The notes: generated from the letters alone by a model not told the origin. Positions 1 to 9,310 are shown, numbered from the stretch's first letter. The stretch is 21,330 bases of DNA from VBAS01 sp035764525 (GCA_035764525.1 DASTZB010000546.1:1-21330), one strand, 5' to 3'. A program made the numbers and translations.

Positions 1-1575
1 GATGTAAAAAATCCCAATGAGCCGACACCAGAGGCTTCTGCTAATGAACAGGGTATTGTGTCATTAGCTCAGGGCGGGATCTATGTAAACGGTTTCAAAG
101 ATCTGAAATACGGTGACGGTGTTTTTGGATTGTACTGGTCCGGAGCCATGGGCTTTCATGAAATGTTGGGAGATGTGATTGGCGCCGAAGCTGCCAACTC
201 ATTCGAAAACCAAATTGGGTGCCCGGATAAAATAACATTGGATAATGGAACCGTTCTATTAAATCCTAATAACCCTAATAAGTGGTACACATTTCATCGA
301 ACCGTGAATAAAAACGATCAGCAAGGTTCGAATTTTATTTTTTATGAGTGGGCTTATTCATACAATACGATTGCAGCATGCAATAGGGTACTTGCCATTT
401 TACCTGATGTGGAATTTTCAGGAAATGCTGCTACAAAAACTGCAACTATGAAAGCATGGTGTCATTTCTGGAAAGGGTATGCTTATGGACGTATTGGATC
501 TATTTTCTATGCGGGTATTATTAACAATGATGGTCACGCTGGCACCAATGGTAATTATGTAACTAAAGAGGCTATAATTGCTGAATCAAATGCACAATAT
601 GACCTGGCTATTGCAGATCTTGGTGCAGCAACAAGCACATCCGATTACAATGCAATTATAGGTAAATTGATTCCCTCATTTTGCAAGGTAGGTAAGGGAT
701 TGCCCCCTACTACTGCAATGTGGATACGAAACATGAATACATTAAAGGCGAGAAATATCCTGGTAAATAAAACAGTTTCAAGTATGGCAGCCGCCGACTG
801 GAATTCTATTCTGACATTAACTAATAATGGGTTATTGGCAGCAGATTATATATTCACAGGAAGAACAACTGCAACCGGAGATTTTTTGCCATCTTCTGGT
901 GCTACGGTAGCAGCCCGAGTACAAAGTACGGATCCTGGTGGTGGTGGTTTTAAATTAAGTGAACGTTGGGTTCAGGATTTTAAAGCCGGTGATAAACGTT
1001 TTGATAATAATGTAAAATTTGGCTCAACATGGATCGGGAATAGCGATAGAGGTAATGCCTTCAATACAAGATATACTTTGATTAATGGTGGCGATAGTAT
1101 TCCCGGCACTTATGTTTATGCAAACACAGCTACTGGTGCATTTGAACTTCCTTTAACCGGCACTTACGAAGAAAATGCTTTGATGAAAGCCGAAGCATTA
1201 ATAAATTCTTCGCAAATAGATCAGGGTCTTGCACAGGTTGATGCCGTTCGCACTTATATGGGTGCCGGTCTTGCTGCCGTTTCAGGAACAGGGTTAACAC
1301 TAGCGCAGGCAAAAGAAGAATTGCGCAGAGAAAGAAGAATTGCTCTTGCTTTCAGAGGTCTTTCATTTTATGATGCACGGAGATTGAAAATAAGCGAACC
1401 AATTTCTGGTGGTGGTGGCAGAACAGGTTGTACTGTCATCCCAACCAGCGGTGTTGTAAATACAAACGCAACAATTGAATATGGTTATCTTGATTACTGG
1501 GATGTACCTGATAATGAGTTAGCGTACAATCCTGCAGCAGCAGGAAGTGCGCCAACAAAAAACCCCAAACAATAA
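1..1575 (+). CDS. SusD/RagB-family nutrient-binding outer-membrane lipoprotein (5' end missing)
   Basis: The reading frame is open from base 1, so the gene starts outside the window; 524 residues are present. The lipoprotein signal and lipobox are missing, and the visible part begins in the N-terminal region (DVKNPNEPTPEAS). SusD-family proteins are surface lipoproteins that cap a SusC transporter and bind its ligand. Support comes from the N-terminal helical region (WAYSYNTIAACNRVL), the late segment ELRRERRIALAFRGLSFYDA (about residues 440-460), and the ending YLDYWDVPDNELAYNP, all typical of RagB/SusD C-terminal domains. Its SusC partner should lie just upstream, outside the window. A strong terminator follows the stop. 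The internal GTG at 58 is not a credible start, because family-like sequence precedes it. The family call is firm; the ligand is unknown. Confidence 0.93.
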   Translation, partial: DVKNPNEPTPEASANEQGIVSLAQGGIYVNGFKDLKYGDGVFGLYWSGAMGFHEMLGDVIGAEAANSFENQIGCPDKITLDNGTVLLNPNNPNKWYTFHRTVNKNDQQGSNFIFYEWAYSYNTIAACNRVLAILPDVEFSGNAATKTATMKAWCHFWKGYAYGRIGSIFYAGIINNDGHAGTNGNYVTKEAIIAESNAQYDLAIADLGAATSTSDYNAIIGKLIPSFCKVGKGLPPTTAMWIRNMNTLKARNILVNKTVSSMAAADWNSILTLTNNGLLAADYIFTGRTTATGDFLPSSGATVAARVQSTDPGGGGFKLSERWVQDFKAGDKRFDNNVKFGSTWIGNSDRGNAFNTRYTLINGGDSIPGTYVYANTATGAFELPLTGTYEENALMKAEALINSSQIDQGLAQVDAVRTYMGAGLAAVSGTGLTLAQAKEELRRERRIALAFRGLSFYDARRLKISEPISGGGGRTGCTVIPTSGVVNTNATIEYGYLDYWDVPDNELAYNPAAAGSAPTKNPKQ

Positions 1576-1586
1576 TTTAGTTTTGT

Positions 1587-1622
1587 AAGAGACCCCTTTG
1601 AAAAAGGGGTCTCTTTATTTTT
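1587..1622 (+). terminator. Rho-independent terminator after the first susD
   Basis: A perfect 13-bp stem (1587-1599 with 1603-1615, AAGAGACCCCTTT and its complement) has a 3-nt GAA loop and is followed by TATTTTT. It begins 12 nt after the susD stop and ends just before the next start at 1630. It should end the upstream Sus operon. The secreted-protein gene behind it then depends on read-through or an unseen promoter. Confidence 0.9.
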
Positions 1623-1629
1623 AAAATAC

Positions 1630-2322
1630 ATGAGATCATTTTTTTTATTTTGGTTTTTGGTTAGCTTGAATTTGTTTGCAGCATCTCAATTGAACAAGGT
1701 AAGCTGGGATGAGCAGTTTATTATTGTTGATAAAAACGGAGGTTCATTTCATTCTTATTATGAAGGAGTAGAAGGGCATCCATTTTTTATAGAAAGCTTT
1801 CGACCTTCCACTATTAAACTTGTTTCCGGCGTAGCATTTAATAATGTAACAGCCCGTTTAGATTTATATAAGCAAACAATTCAGATCAAATTAAATGGAG
1901 ACACTGTAAAAACTGTTCTTCCCGGGAGTATTACTGAAGTTATTTTTTATGATACGGTTCAATTGCTGCCCTGTTCATATACATTTCAATCCGGGTATCC
2001 GGAAGTGGATAATATAAAAAGAGACAACTATTACCAGGTCCTTGCTGATGGGAAAGTTACCATGCTTAAGTCTGTTATTAAGAAAATAAACAAAACAAAA
2101 AATGAAATGTCGGGAGAGATAAGCAGTCAATTTGATATGTATGAGGATTATTATCTCTATGTAAAATACGAAATGAAACGGGTAAAAAAAGACAAAGAAT
2201 ATATATTGAATTTGTTGGCAGATAAAAAGAAAGAACTGGAAGTATATATAATAGATAAAAAATTGAACTTTAAATCAATGGATTCAATAATAAAGCTTAT
2301 CGATTACTATAATTCTTTATAG
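1630..2322 (+). CDS. Uncharacterised secreted protein, 230 aa
   Basis: Not assigned to a named family. The N-terminus MRSFFLFWFLVSLNLFAAS has one basic residue, a hydrophobic core and a likely signal-peptidase I site, so export to the periplasm or outer surface is inferred. The first half of the mature protein looks strand-rich (ITEVIFYDTVQLLP region). The C-terminal third (about residues 150-225) is rich in Lys, Glu and Tyr and probably helical, ending in the aromatic IDYYNSL. From memory this layout resembles a widespread Bacteroidota group of secreted hypothetical proteins that end in a Tyr-rich helix; I cannot verify that here. It sits between two Sus loci, directly behind a strong terminator, with no visible promoter in the 14 nt left. 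It could be an accessory of the upstream Sus system or unrelated. Confidence 0.75.
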   Translation: MRSFFLFWFLVSLNLFAASQLNKVSWDEQFIIVDKNGGSFHSYYEGVEGHPFFIESFRPSTIKLVSGVAFNNVTARLDLYKQTIQIKLNGDTVKTVLPGSITEVIFYDTVQLLPCSYTFQSGYPEVDNIKRDNYYQVLADGKVTMLKSVIKKINKTKNEMSGEISSQFDMYEDYYLYVKYEMKRVKKDKEYILNLLADKKKELEVYIIDKKLNFKSMDSIIKLIDYYNSL

Positions 2323-2540
2323 TTTTAACCTGGCAGGAGAGGAAAAGAATTGCTAATCAGAAACTTCAAAGATTAGGATCTTGATCAAGGGAAATATTTT
2401 AATGCTACTTTGTTCACTATAATGAGCCACCTGTCGAGATATAAGCAAAAAAATAAAATAATTGCTGTTGTTTTTAAAGGCCATGCAGCAGTATGGACGG
2501 TTTCTTTTGTCTATAAGTGCTGCTTAAAGGCAGATGTCTT

Positions 2541-2548
2541 TATATTTG
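2541..2548 (+). promoter_or_regulatory. Candidate -7 box for the susC-susD operon
   Basis: TATATTTG matches the Bacteroidota -7 consensus TAnnTTTG exactly and lies 29 nt upstream of the susC ATG, predicting a leader of about 20-25 nt. No convincing TTG -33 element lies at the usual 19-23 nt spacing; the nearest TTTTG (2505-2509) is too far. The call rests on the -7 box and its position. Confidence 0.45.
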
Positions 2549-2577
2549 ACCATTATTTCTTCCAAAATTAAACAAAC

Positions 2578-5500
2578 ATGAGAAAACTATTGCTTCTTGT
2601 AATAGCCATATTACTCTATATGGGTAATTTGATGGCTCAAAAAACTATTACCGGTAAGGTAACTGATGATAAGGGCAACCCTCTGGCCAATGCTTCAGTA
2701 ATTGTGAAAGGAACTACTGTAGGCACAGTTACCAAAGATGACGGTACTTATTCGTTAAATGTTCCTGCTGGTGCAAAGGCATTACTTATATCTACTGTTG
2801 ATATGAGTGCTGTTGAAAAGCCAATAGGGGGCGGCAATATACTTGATATCATATTGAGCCCGCAGGACAAAGTAATGTCTGAGGTTGTAGTTACAGCTTT
2901 TGGCATTAAAAAAGACAAAAAAACATTGGGATATGGTGTAACACAGTTAAGTGCTGCTGAGCTAACCCAGGGACACACTACAAATATTACTAATGCTCTT
3001 GCAGGTAAAATTCCCGGTGTAAGGGTCTCAGGAAGTGGCGGCTCTTTTACAGGTTCCTCTATTCTTATCCGTGGCTATACTACGTTCACGGGATCTAATC
3101 AACCATTATTTGTCGTTGATGGTGTTCCTATTGATAATAGTGGTGGTGGTAGCCCATTGCAAAATGGACCTTCTGTTTCGAACCGCGCCATCGATATTAA
3201 CCAGGAAGATATTGAAAGTGTTACTGTACTTAAAGGGCCGTCTGCAGCAGTTTTATATGGTTCAAGAGCTTCCAATGGTGTAATTGTTATTACTACTAAA
3301 AAAGGAAAGGCCAGTCAAAAGAATTCCATCCAATTTTCAACCAGTTATGCGATAGAAGAGGTAAATCGTTTACCTGAATATCAAAATGAATATGCTCACG
3401 GTGCGGGTGGTGTCTTCTCAACGGCACTGAGTGGTGCTACTAACTCGTCATGGGGTCCTAAAATAACCGGGCAAATAATAAATCAGTACAATCCCCAGAC
3501 AAATGCATATGATAGATCTGCACCTCTTATGGCTTATCCGCATAATGTTAGCGATATGTTTCAGAATGGTATTAACTGGCAAAATAATATCGCCTTTTCA
3601 GGAGGTAATGACAGGAACACATTCAGATTTTCTTATGGTTACCTGCGAAATACTGGCGTAATTGACAATAATAAGCTAACGCGTCATAACCTTTCTGTAA
3701 ACACAAGTTCAAGGGTCAATAATTATCTTACTGTCTCCGTTAGCGCCAATTATTCAAATAATAAATCAAACAGAACACAACAGGGTAATCAACTAAGCAA
3801 TCCTGTGTTCCGTGGATGGTTTATTCCTCGTAGTTGGGATCTTACAGGTCTGGCATTTCAAGACGTATTAGGGAATCAGCGTTATCCCTTTGGAGAAGAT
3901 AATCCTTATTGGTCGATAATAAATAACCGGTTTAATGACGAAATTAATCGTTTGATTGGCAACGTGGGTTTGAATTTCAAGTTGACCAAATGGCTACAGG
4001 CAGATTATAAACTAGGTACCGATGTTTACTCAACTTTCCGGCATGGCTACGATCAAATTGGTGCTCGGGGTGGTGCAAACACAACAGCAAACGGCGCCGG
4101 CGGTATCAGGGAAGTAAGGAATAATTACAGAAGCCTGCTTTCTAACGGATATTTTACAGCTTTGAAAAAATTTAATAACTTCAGTGGTACTGCCATTGTA
4201 GGTACGGAATTCCAACAGACATATTCCAATACGGCACAATTGGATGGTAAGGGTGTTATCGTGAGAGATTTTGAACAACTCAGCAATACAACAACTTTTT
4301 CTCCATCACCATCACATGGTTCAACTAAATCAAGGCTATTGGGCGTCTATGGAGATTTTGTAGCAAGTTATAAAAGCATTGCGAGTTTGAATGTTACGCT
4401 TCGTAACGACTGGTCTTCTACTTTTAAACCGGGCAATAACTCTTACTTGTATTATGGTTTTGGTGCTTCTGTTAACATTACTGAGTTGTTCCCATCAATA
4501 AGAGGTAAGGTTATCGAAAATATTAAGCTAAGTGGCAACAGGGCGAAAGTAGGCAAGGCCGGAGATTTCGTGTATGCAACGGATTCATATTATGGTGGTG
4601 CCGGGTCAGCTGATGGTTTCGGACCTACAATTACTTTTCCCTTTAATGGTATCCAGGGATATTCTTTCAGTAACGGAGCAGGTAATCCAGAATTGGGTCC
4701 TGAGTTTACCACAAATAAAGAGATATCACTACAAATGGCTTTTTTTAAAAACCGCTTAAATATTGAGGCTACCCATTACTGGCAAAATTCAGAACATCTT
4801 ATTTTTGCTGTTCCGGTTTCTTCTACGTCGGGAATTTCAACGGTCACCAGAAATTCAGGGGATCTCTCAAACATTGGAGTTGAGTTAAGCGTTAACGGTA
4901 CTCCTATAAAATCGAAATCAGTAACATGGAATATTGGAGTATCGTTTACGGATTTCAAAAGCAAAGTGGAAAAACTGGATGTAGGAGTTACCAATATTTT
5001 CCTCGGTGGATTTACTACTCCCAATATTCGACTTGTTGTTGGCGATGAGTACGGCCAGATATATGGTAATGCTTATGAGAGGGATCCAAAAACAAATAAA
5101 ATATTTGTTGATGCTAGTGGTCTCCCCATTGCTACTTCCCAGGTTCAGAAAATCGGGAATCCCAATCCTGATTACTTAATGGGAGTTACGAACACAGTAT
5201 CCTTTAAAGGGTTTTCGTTCTCTTTCTTGCTTGATTACAAAAAAGATGGCGATCAATATGCACGCAACATAGCCGATCTGCAACGTACAGGAGCCACTAA
5301 AGAAACTGCAGAGTTTCCAAGATTTGATGCTAATGGAGTTGCTACTAAGCCTTACATTTTTGACGGTGTTTATAAAAGCAACGGGCAGCCAAACACGACT
5401 TATGTTAGTGCTGAACAGTATTTTGGTACCACTGGAAAGTATGCGGCAGCTGAAGGATACATTTATAATACAACCTGGTTTCGGGTTCGTGAAGCATCAA

Positions 5501-5715
5501 TAAGTTATGTATTGCCATCCGAGTTACTGGCCAAAACACCTTTTGGAAATGCCGAGTTTTCAGTATTCGGACGTAATCTATACCTGGATGCGCCCCACTA
5601 TCCTCATTTGGATCCGGAGCAAAACGCTTTAGGTATCAGTAATGCACAGGGCCTCGAATTTAATGCATTGCCCCAGACACGTAGTATGGGCGTTGCTTTA
5701 AGACTCAGCTTTTAA
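2578..5715 (+). CDS. SusC/RagA-family TonB-linked outer-membrane transporter
   Basis: A 1045-aa TonB-dependent receptor of the SusC type, which moves oligosaccharides or peptides across the outer membrane using energy from TonB/ExbBD. The order is: signal peptide (1-20, ending LMA before Gln21); carboxypeptidase-regulatory-like beta domain (about 22-95, ITGKVTDDKGNPLANASVIV); plug domain (about 100-242) with LFVVDGVPI at 177-185 and VLKGPSAAVLYGSRASNG at 217-234, both SusC signatures; then a beta-barrel to the C-terminal Phe (MGVALRLSF), as usual for outer-membrane proteins. The length is normal for the family. The ATG is chosen because the signal peptide starts there. The SusD partner begins 21 nt downstream, so they form one operon. 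No enzyme or sensor is nearby, so the substrate is unknown. Confidence 0.96.
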   Translation: MRKLLLLVIAILLYMGNLMAQKTITGKVTDDKGNPLANASVIVKGTTVGTVTKDDGTYSLNVPAGAKALLISTVDMSAVEKPIGGGNILDIILSPQDKVMSEVVVTAFGIKKDKKTLGYGVTQLSAAELTQGHTTNITNALAGKIPGVRVSGSGGSFTGSSILIRGYTTFTGSNQPLFVVDGVPIDNSGGGSPLQNGPSVSNRAIDINQEDIESVTVLKGPSAAVLYGSRASNGVIVITTKKGKASQKNSIQFSTSYAIEEVNRLPEYQNEYAHGAGGVFSTALSGATNSSWGPKITGQIINQYNPQTNAYDRSAPLMAYPHNVSDMFQNGINWQNNIAFSGGNDRNTFRFSYGYLRNTGVIDNNKLTRHNLSVNTSSRVNNYLTVSVSANYSNNKSNRTQQGNQLSNPVFRGWFIPRSWDLTGLAFQDVLGNQRYPFGEDNPYWSIINNRFNDEINRLIGNVGLNFKLTKWLQADYKLGTDVYSTFRHGYDQIGARGGANTTANGAGGIREVRNNYRSLLSNGYFTALKKFNNFSGTAIVGTEFQQTYSNTAQLDGKGVIVRDFEQLSNTTTFSPSPSHGSTKSRLLGVYGDFVASYKSIASLNVTLRNDWSSTFKPGNNSYLYYGFGASVNITELFPSIRGKVIENIKLSGNRAKVGKAGDFVYATDSYYGGAGSADGFGPTITFPFNGIQGYSFSNGAGNPELGPEFTTNKEISLQMAFFKNRLNIEATHYWQNSEHLIFAVPVSSTSGISTVTRNSGDLSNIGVELSVNGTPIKSKSVTWNIGVSFTDFKSKVEKLDVGVTNIFLGGFTTPNIRLVVGDEYGQIYGNAYERDPKTNKIFVDASGLPIATSQVQKIGNPNPDYLMGVTNTVSFKGFSFSFLLDYKKDGDQYARNIADLQRTGATKETAEFPRFDANGVATKPYIFDGVYKSNGQPNTTYVSAEQYFGTTGKYAAAEGYIYNTTWFRVREASISYVLPSELLAKTPFGNAEFSVFGRNLYLDAPHYPHLDPEQNALGISNAQGLEFNALPQTRSMGVALRLSF

Positions 5716-5736
5716 TCAAAAACAAAAAGTATTAAT

Positions 5737-7488
5737 ATGAAACTAAAATATTTTAAATTCATTATGATTTTTGCAGGAATAATCGCTGTATGTTCCTGTA
5801 ATAAATTGCTTGATATAAACAAAGATCCAGATAGACTGCCATCCACATTCACTCCCTATCCTCAATTGTTAACTTCAGCACAGGTGAACCTGGGTTTTGA
5901 GGGCGGCAGTGATCTGTTCAGATATGCTACACTGATCATGCAACAAATGTCGGGTCTTGCGTCACAGGCTAACCAAACCTGGTTTTATTCCCGTTATAAC
6001 ATTACCGGTAGCGATCAGAATAATGTATGGAACAGTATTTTTGCCACGACACTGGGCGATCTTGAATTGATTATTAAACAAGCGGGCGAAGCTGGTAGCC
6101 CTCATTATGTAGGTGTTGCAAAAGTTTTAAAGGCATACGAATATTCTTTGGTTGTGGATACATGGGGGGATGTGCCTTATACGGAAACTCAAAAACTGGT
6201 TGAAAATACCCAACCACATTATGATGATGACGCATCTATTTATCAAAAGCTCATCGCTCTGTTAGGAGAAGCAGTTACCGACCTGAATGCAACGACCAGC
6301 ACCCTTTCTCCCGGGACTAATTCTACATTCTATACCAGTTCAAGCTGGGCAACAGCAAAGCCATTCTGGATAAAACTGGCTAATACTTTACGGTTAAGAC
6401 TTTTGTTACATTATAGTAAAAAGGATCCTGCTTTCTGCGTGGCGCAAATGACAGCATTGATCAATACTGCAGGCATAACTTTTATGTCATCCAATGCCGA
6501 TAACTTTCAACATCCTTTTTACAATGTCGCCAATCAGCGCAGTCCAATCTCAGCATTTGAAGTAAGTCGTCCAGATTATTTATATGCCGATCAAAAAATG
6601 GTGAGTATAATGAATGCAAAAGCTGATCCCCGCAGACCTTATTATTTTATGTCTTACCCTTATGAAGGAATATTTCTTCCGCTAAACCTATCTACGTCTG
6701 CGCCTACCTCAACTGGTAATGTCTTAACATTTACAACAACCACCGGTGCTGCATTAGGCATGAGAGTTTCAGGAACCAATATCCCTGCAAATACGACTGT
6801 GTCCGCCTTGACCACCACAACGATAACTTTAAGCAACGATGTTACTGGTACTGGTGTCGCACAGACTGCTACAATCGTTATTGAACCGACTAAATTTTCG
6901 GGTGTATCTGCTACTGCTCCTCCGTCTTCACCCGGCAATACCTATAGCCGTATTGGTACTTTTCTTCGCGGCGGTACTATTACTGGTGTTGTTAGTGGTA
7001 GTTCTGCACCTAATTTTGTTTATTCCGGAGATGCACCACAGCGCATGCTGACTTATACTGAATATTGTTTTATACGGGCAGAGGCTGCACTGATGGGAGC
7101 ACCTGGCGATGCACAAACCTGGTTTACCAATGGAATTACAGCTTCAATGCAGGAAACAGCCATACCAGCCAAACAAATTCCAGGAATAACTTCAGTTCAA
7201 ATTGCAAATTACCTTGCTGCCAATGGAACACTTATAGGCACTAACTCCGAAAAGCTTAAACAGATCATTGAAGAAAAATATATTGCCTTATTCGGCGTAA
7301 GTGTTGAACCATGGACGGATTGGAGAAGAACCGGATACCCTCTTTTGACAATGCCTGCAAATGCATTGAACACAGTAACGGCTGTTCCACGTACATTATT
7401 CTATCCGCAATCTGAGATTGATCTGAATCCAAATTGTCCCGGACAGAAAAACTCCAATTTACAGGACAAGGTGTTCTGGGATCAATAA
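5737..7488 (+). CDS. SusD-like nutrient-binding outer-membrane lipoprotein (SusD-like_2 type)
   Basis: The 583-aa surface lipoprotein partner of the SusC just upstream. The signal peptide ends in the lipobox V-C-S-C, with Cys21 as the likely lipidated residue. It is followed by the N-terminal stretch LLDINKDPDRLPS and YPQLLTSAQVNLGF, typical of the SusD/RagB branch often labelled SusD-like_2. Further landmarks are YSLVVDTWGDVPYTE (about 134-148), WIKLANTLRLRLLLHYSKKD (about 211-230) and, near the C-terminus, EEKYIALFGVSVEPWTDWRRTGYP. Residues about 320-384 form a Thr-, Val- and Gly-rich segment (GMRVSGTNIPANTTV) that looks like a beta-structured insertion (see findings). The gene ends at a strong bidirectional terminator. 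Ligand unknown. Confidence 0.93.
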   Translation: MKLKYFKFIMIFAGIIAVCSCNKLLDINKDPDRLPSTFTPYPQLLTSAQVNLGFEGGSDLFRYATLIMQQMSGLASQANQTWFYSRYNITGSDQNNVWNSIFATTLGDLELIIKQAGEAGSPHYVGVAKVLKAYEYSLVVDTWGDVPYTETQKLVENTQPHYDDDASIYQKLIALLGEAVTDLNATTSTLSPGTNSTFYTSSSWATAKPFWIKLANTLRLRLLLHYSKKDPAFCVAQMTALINTAGITFMSSNADNFQHPFYNVANQRSPISAFEVSRPDYLYADQKMVSIMNAKADPRRPYYFMSYPYEGIFLPLNLSTSAPTSTGNVLTFTTTTGAALGMRVSGTNIPANTTVSALTTTTITLSNDVTGTGVAQTATIVIEPTKFSGVSATAPPSSPGNTYSRIGTFLRGGTITGVVSGSSAPNFVYSGDAPQRMLTYTEYCFIRAEAALMGAPGDAQTWFTNGITASMQETAIPAKQIPGITSVQIANYLAANGTLIGTNSEKLKQIIEEKYIALFGVSVEPWTDWRRTGYPLLTMPANALNTVTAVPRTLFYPQSEIDLNPNCPGQKNSNLQDKVFWDQ

Positions 7489-7504
7489 ATAAATCAATTT
7501 TAAT

Positions 7505-7537
7505 AAAAAAAGCTATCTGTTCTAGATAGCTTTTTTT
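7505..7537. terminator. Bidirectional terminator between the Sus operon and rng
   Basis: A perfect 14-bp stem, 7505-7518 with 7524-7537 (AAAAAAAGCTATCT and its complement), has a GTTCT loop. A-run and T-run flanks give a U-tract in both directions, so it can end the susC-susD transcript and the convergent rng transcript. Its right arm ends one base before the rng stop codon (7539-7541 on the minus strand). Confidence 0.9.
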
Positions 7538-7538
7538 A

Positions 7539-9083
7539 TCAGAGTCTTATTTCATCATCATTCCGATCGTAGAATTTGAATTCGATAAGATGATAATTAG
7601 TATCAGCCCGGAGAGTAATTCTCTTTCTATATTTCCGTTTCCACTTTGAAAACTTTGACCAAAGCCAGCCTTTGGTAAGGTAAGCATAGATGATCGGGTT
7701 AACTACAATGGTAAGATTATTATGCTGATGGGTAAACAGGTAGTTTAAATTCTTTTCGATCTCATCTTCAAGTATGATTGTTGAAGAAATTTTTCCTGTT
7801 CCGGCACAACTTGGACAAACTTCCTGAGTATTAATATTCATCTCTGGCTTCATCCGCTGGCGGGTGATCTGCATCAAGCCGAATTTTGAAATCGGTAACA
7901 CGGCATGTTTAGCCCTGTCAGGCGACATGAATTTTTCCATTGCCTCCATGAGTTTCTTTTTATTCTCAGGAAGCTTCATATCAATAAAATCAACAACAAT
8001 AATTCCACCGATGTCTCTCAGTCTTAATTGTCTTGCTATTTCATCTGCGGCTTCAAGGTTTGTTTCCAAGGCATTTTGTTCCTGGTTATTGCTTACACTT
8101 TTATAACCACTGTTTACATCTATTACATGTAAAGCTTCTGTATGTTCAATAATAAGATAAGCGCCACTATTCAGGTTCACCGTTTTGCCGAACGAAGCTT
8201 TCACTTGTTTTGTAATTCCAAACGAATCAAAAATGGGAGAACCATTTTGATAAAAAGAAACTATATCTGCTTTTTCCGGAGCAATTCGTTGTATGTAAGA
8301 TCTTGCATCCTGGAAAATATTACGATCATTAACGACGATCTTATTGAAATCTTCATTTAATAAGTCACGTAAAATGCTGGTAGTTTTTGTTTGCTCACTT
8401 AATATTTTTGCAGGAGCAACAGCGCTTCTAAGATTTGTTTGAATTGTTTTCCATGTTTCTACCAGCTCTGTAAGATCTTCATGAAGCTCTGCTGTTTTCT
8501 TCCCCTCCGCGGCAGTCCTTACAATTACACCAAAATTTTTTGGTTTAATTGCTTCTACTATTTTTTGCAGTCGTTTTCTTTCTTCGGAAGAATGAATTTT
8601 TCTTGAAACGGCAACGATATTATTAAAAGGAGTAATAACTACAAACCGGCCGGGCAATGAGATCTCGCAACTTAGCCTTGGTCCTTTTGCTGCGATCGGT
8701 TCTTTTAATATCTGAACAAGAATATTTGGCTTGCCACCAAGCACCTCATTTATCTTACCTGTTTTAATTATCTCAGGTTCATTTTCAAAATTTCCAAAAT
8801 CAGCGATCTCTTTGAGATTAATGGAATGTTGAGTAAACTTCAGTAGAGATTTGGCATACGGACTCAGGTCCGTGTAGTGAAGAAAAGCATCCTTTTCAAA
8901 ACCAACATCCACGAATGCGGCATTCAGACCTGGGATCAGTTTTTTTACCTTTCCTAAGTACAGGTCGCCGACAGCAAACCGTGCATCACTTTTTTCATTA
9001 TGAAGCTCTACCAGTTTTTTATCTTCAAGCAGGGCGATCTCAACACCCTGCGGCGCAGCATTTATGATCAGTTCTTTGTTCAA
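7539..9083 (-). CDS. rng: Ribonuclease G (RNase E/G family)
   Basis: A 514-aa endoribonuclease that acts in rRNA maturation and mRNA turnover in the cytoplasm. An S1-type RNA-binding domain occupies about residues 35-135 (VGDLYLGKVKKLIPGLNAAF). The catalytic core carries D322 in IDVNSG and D365 in VVDFIDM, 43 residues apart as are D303 and D346 of E. coli RNase E. The zinc-link CPSC (C423, C426) is 101 residues past D322, again as in RNase E. There is no long C-terminal degradosome scaffold, so it is RNase G-like in size. The start is a TTG giving MNKELIINA; the only upstream codons before an in-frame stop offer no ATG or GTG. The gene for a bS22/mS38-like peptide lies upstream on the same strand. 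Confidence 0.94.
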   Translation of the reverse strand: MNKELIINAAPQGVEIALLEDKKLVELHNEKSDARFAVGDLYLGKVKKLIPGLNAAFVDVGFEKDAFLHYTDLSPYAKSLLKFTQHSINLKEIADFGNFENEPEIIKTGKINEVLGGKPNILVQILKEPIAAKGPRLSCEISLPGRFVVITPFNNIVAVSRKIHSSEERKRLQKIVEAIKPKNFGVIVRTAAEGKKTAELHEDLTELVETWKTIQTNLRSAVAPAKILSEQTKTTSILRDLLNEDFNKIVVNDRNIFQDARSYIQRIAPEKADIVSFYQNGSPIFDSFGITKQVKASFGKTVNLNSGAYLIIEHTEALHVIDVNSGYKSVSNNQEQNALETNLEAADEIARQLRLRDIGGIIVVDFIDMKLPENKKKLMEAMEKFMSPDRAKHAVLPISKFGLMQITRQRMKPEMNINTQEVCPSCAGTGKISSTIILEDEIEKNLNYLFTHQHNNLTIVVNPIIYAYLTKGWLWSKFSKWKRKYRKRITLRADTNYHLIEFKFYDRNDDEIRL

Positions 9084-9310
9084 ATCTTTATGGCGTTTAC
9101 TCTGCCATTTGCCGGTAAATGATTACTGGTTGTGTTTAAACCGTGATAGATCCGTTTAATGGTTGTATGGGTTATTTGGGAGCAAATTGACGGGAAAAAT
9201 GATCCGAAACGGCAGCAACCAGTTGACAAAGAAAGAACGGTATATAAAGTCTATAAGTATAGAAATCTCCTTGGAAAAGGTATTTAGCTACTTATATAAA
9301 CTTTATATAC

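Noticed and set aside
6660..7051. Frames of 70-92 codons on both strands over the Thr/Val-rich part of the SusD-like gene
   Set aside because: They arise from the repetitive ACN/GTN codons of the insertion; the SusD-like frame continues through with family sequence on both sides.
1..7537. A full polysaccharide utilization locus
   Set aside because: Only SusC/D-type genes and one unknown secreted protein are visible; no glycoside hydrolase, lyase, sulfatase or regulator is in the window.
9293..9309. TATATAAA-C-TTTATATA palindrome after the small basic peptide gene as a terminator
   Set aside because: The stem is all A/T, there is no T-run after it in either direction, and several TATATAAA copies occur nearby; more likely AT-rich spacer or promoter DNA.
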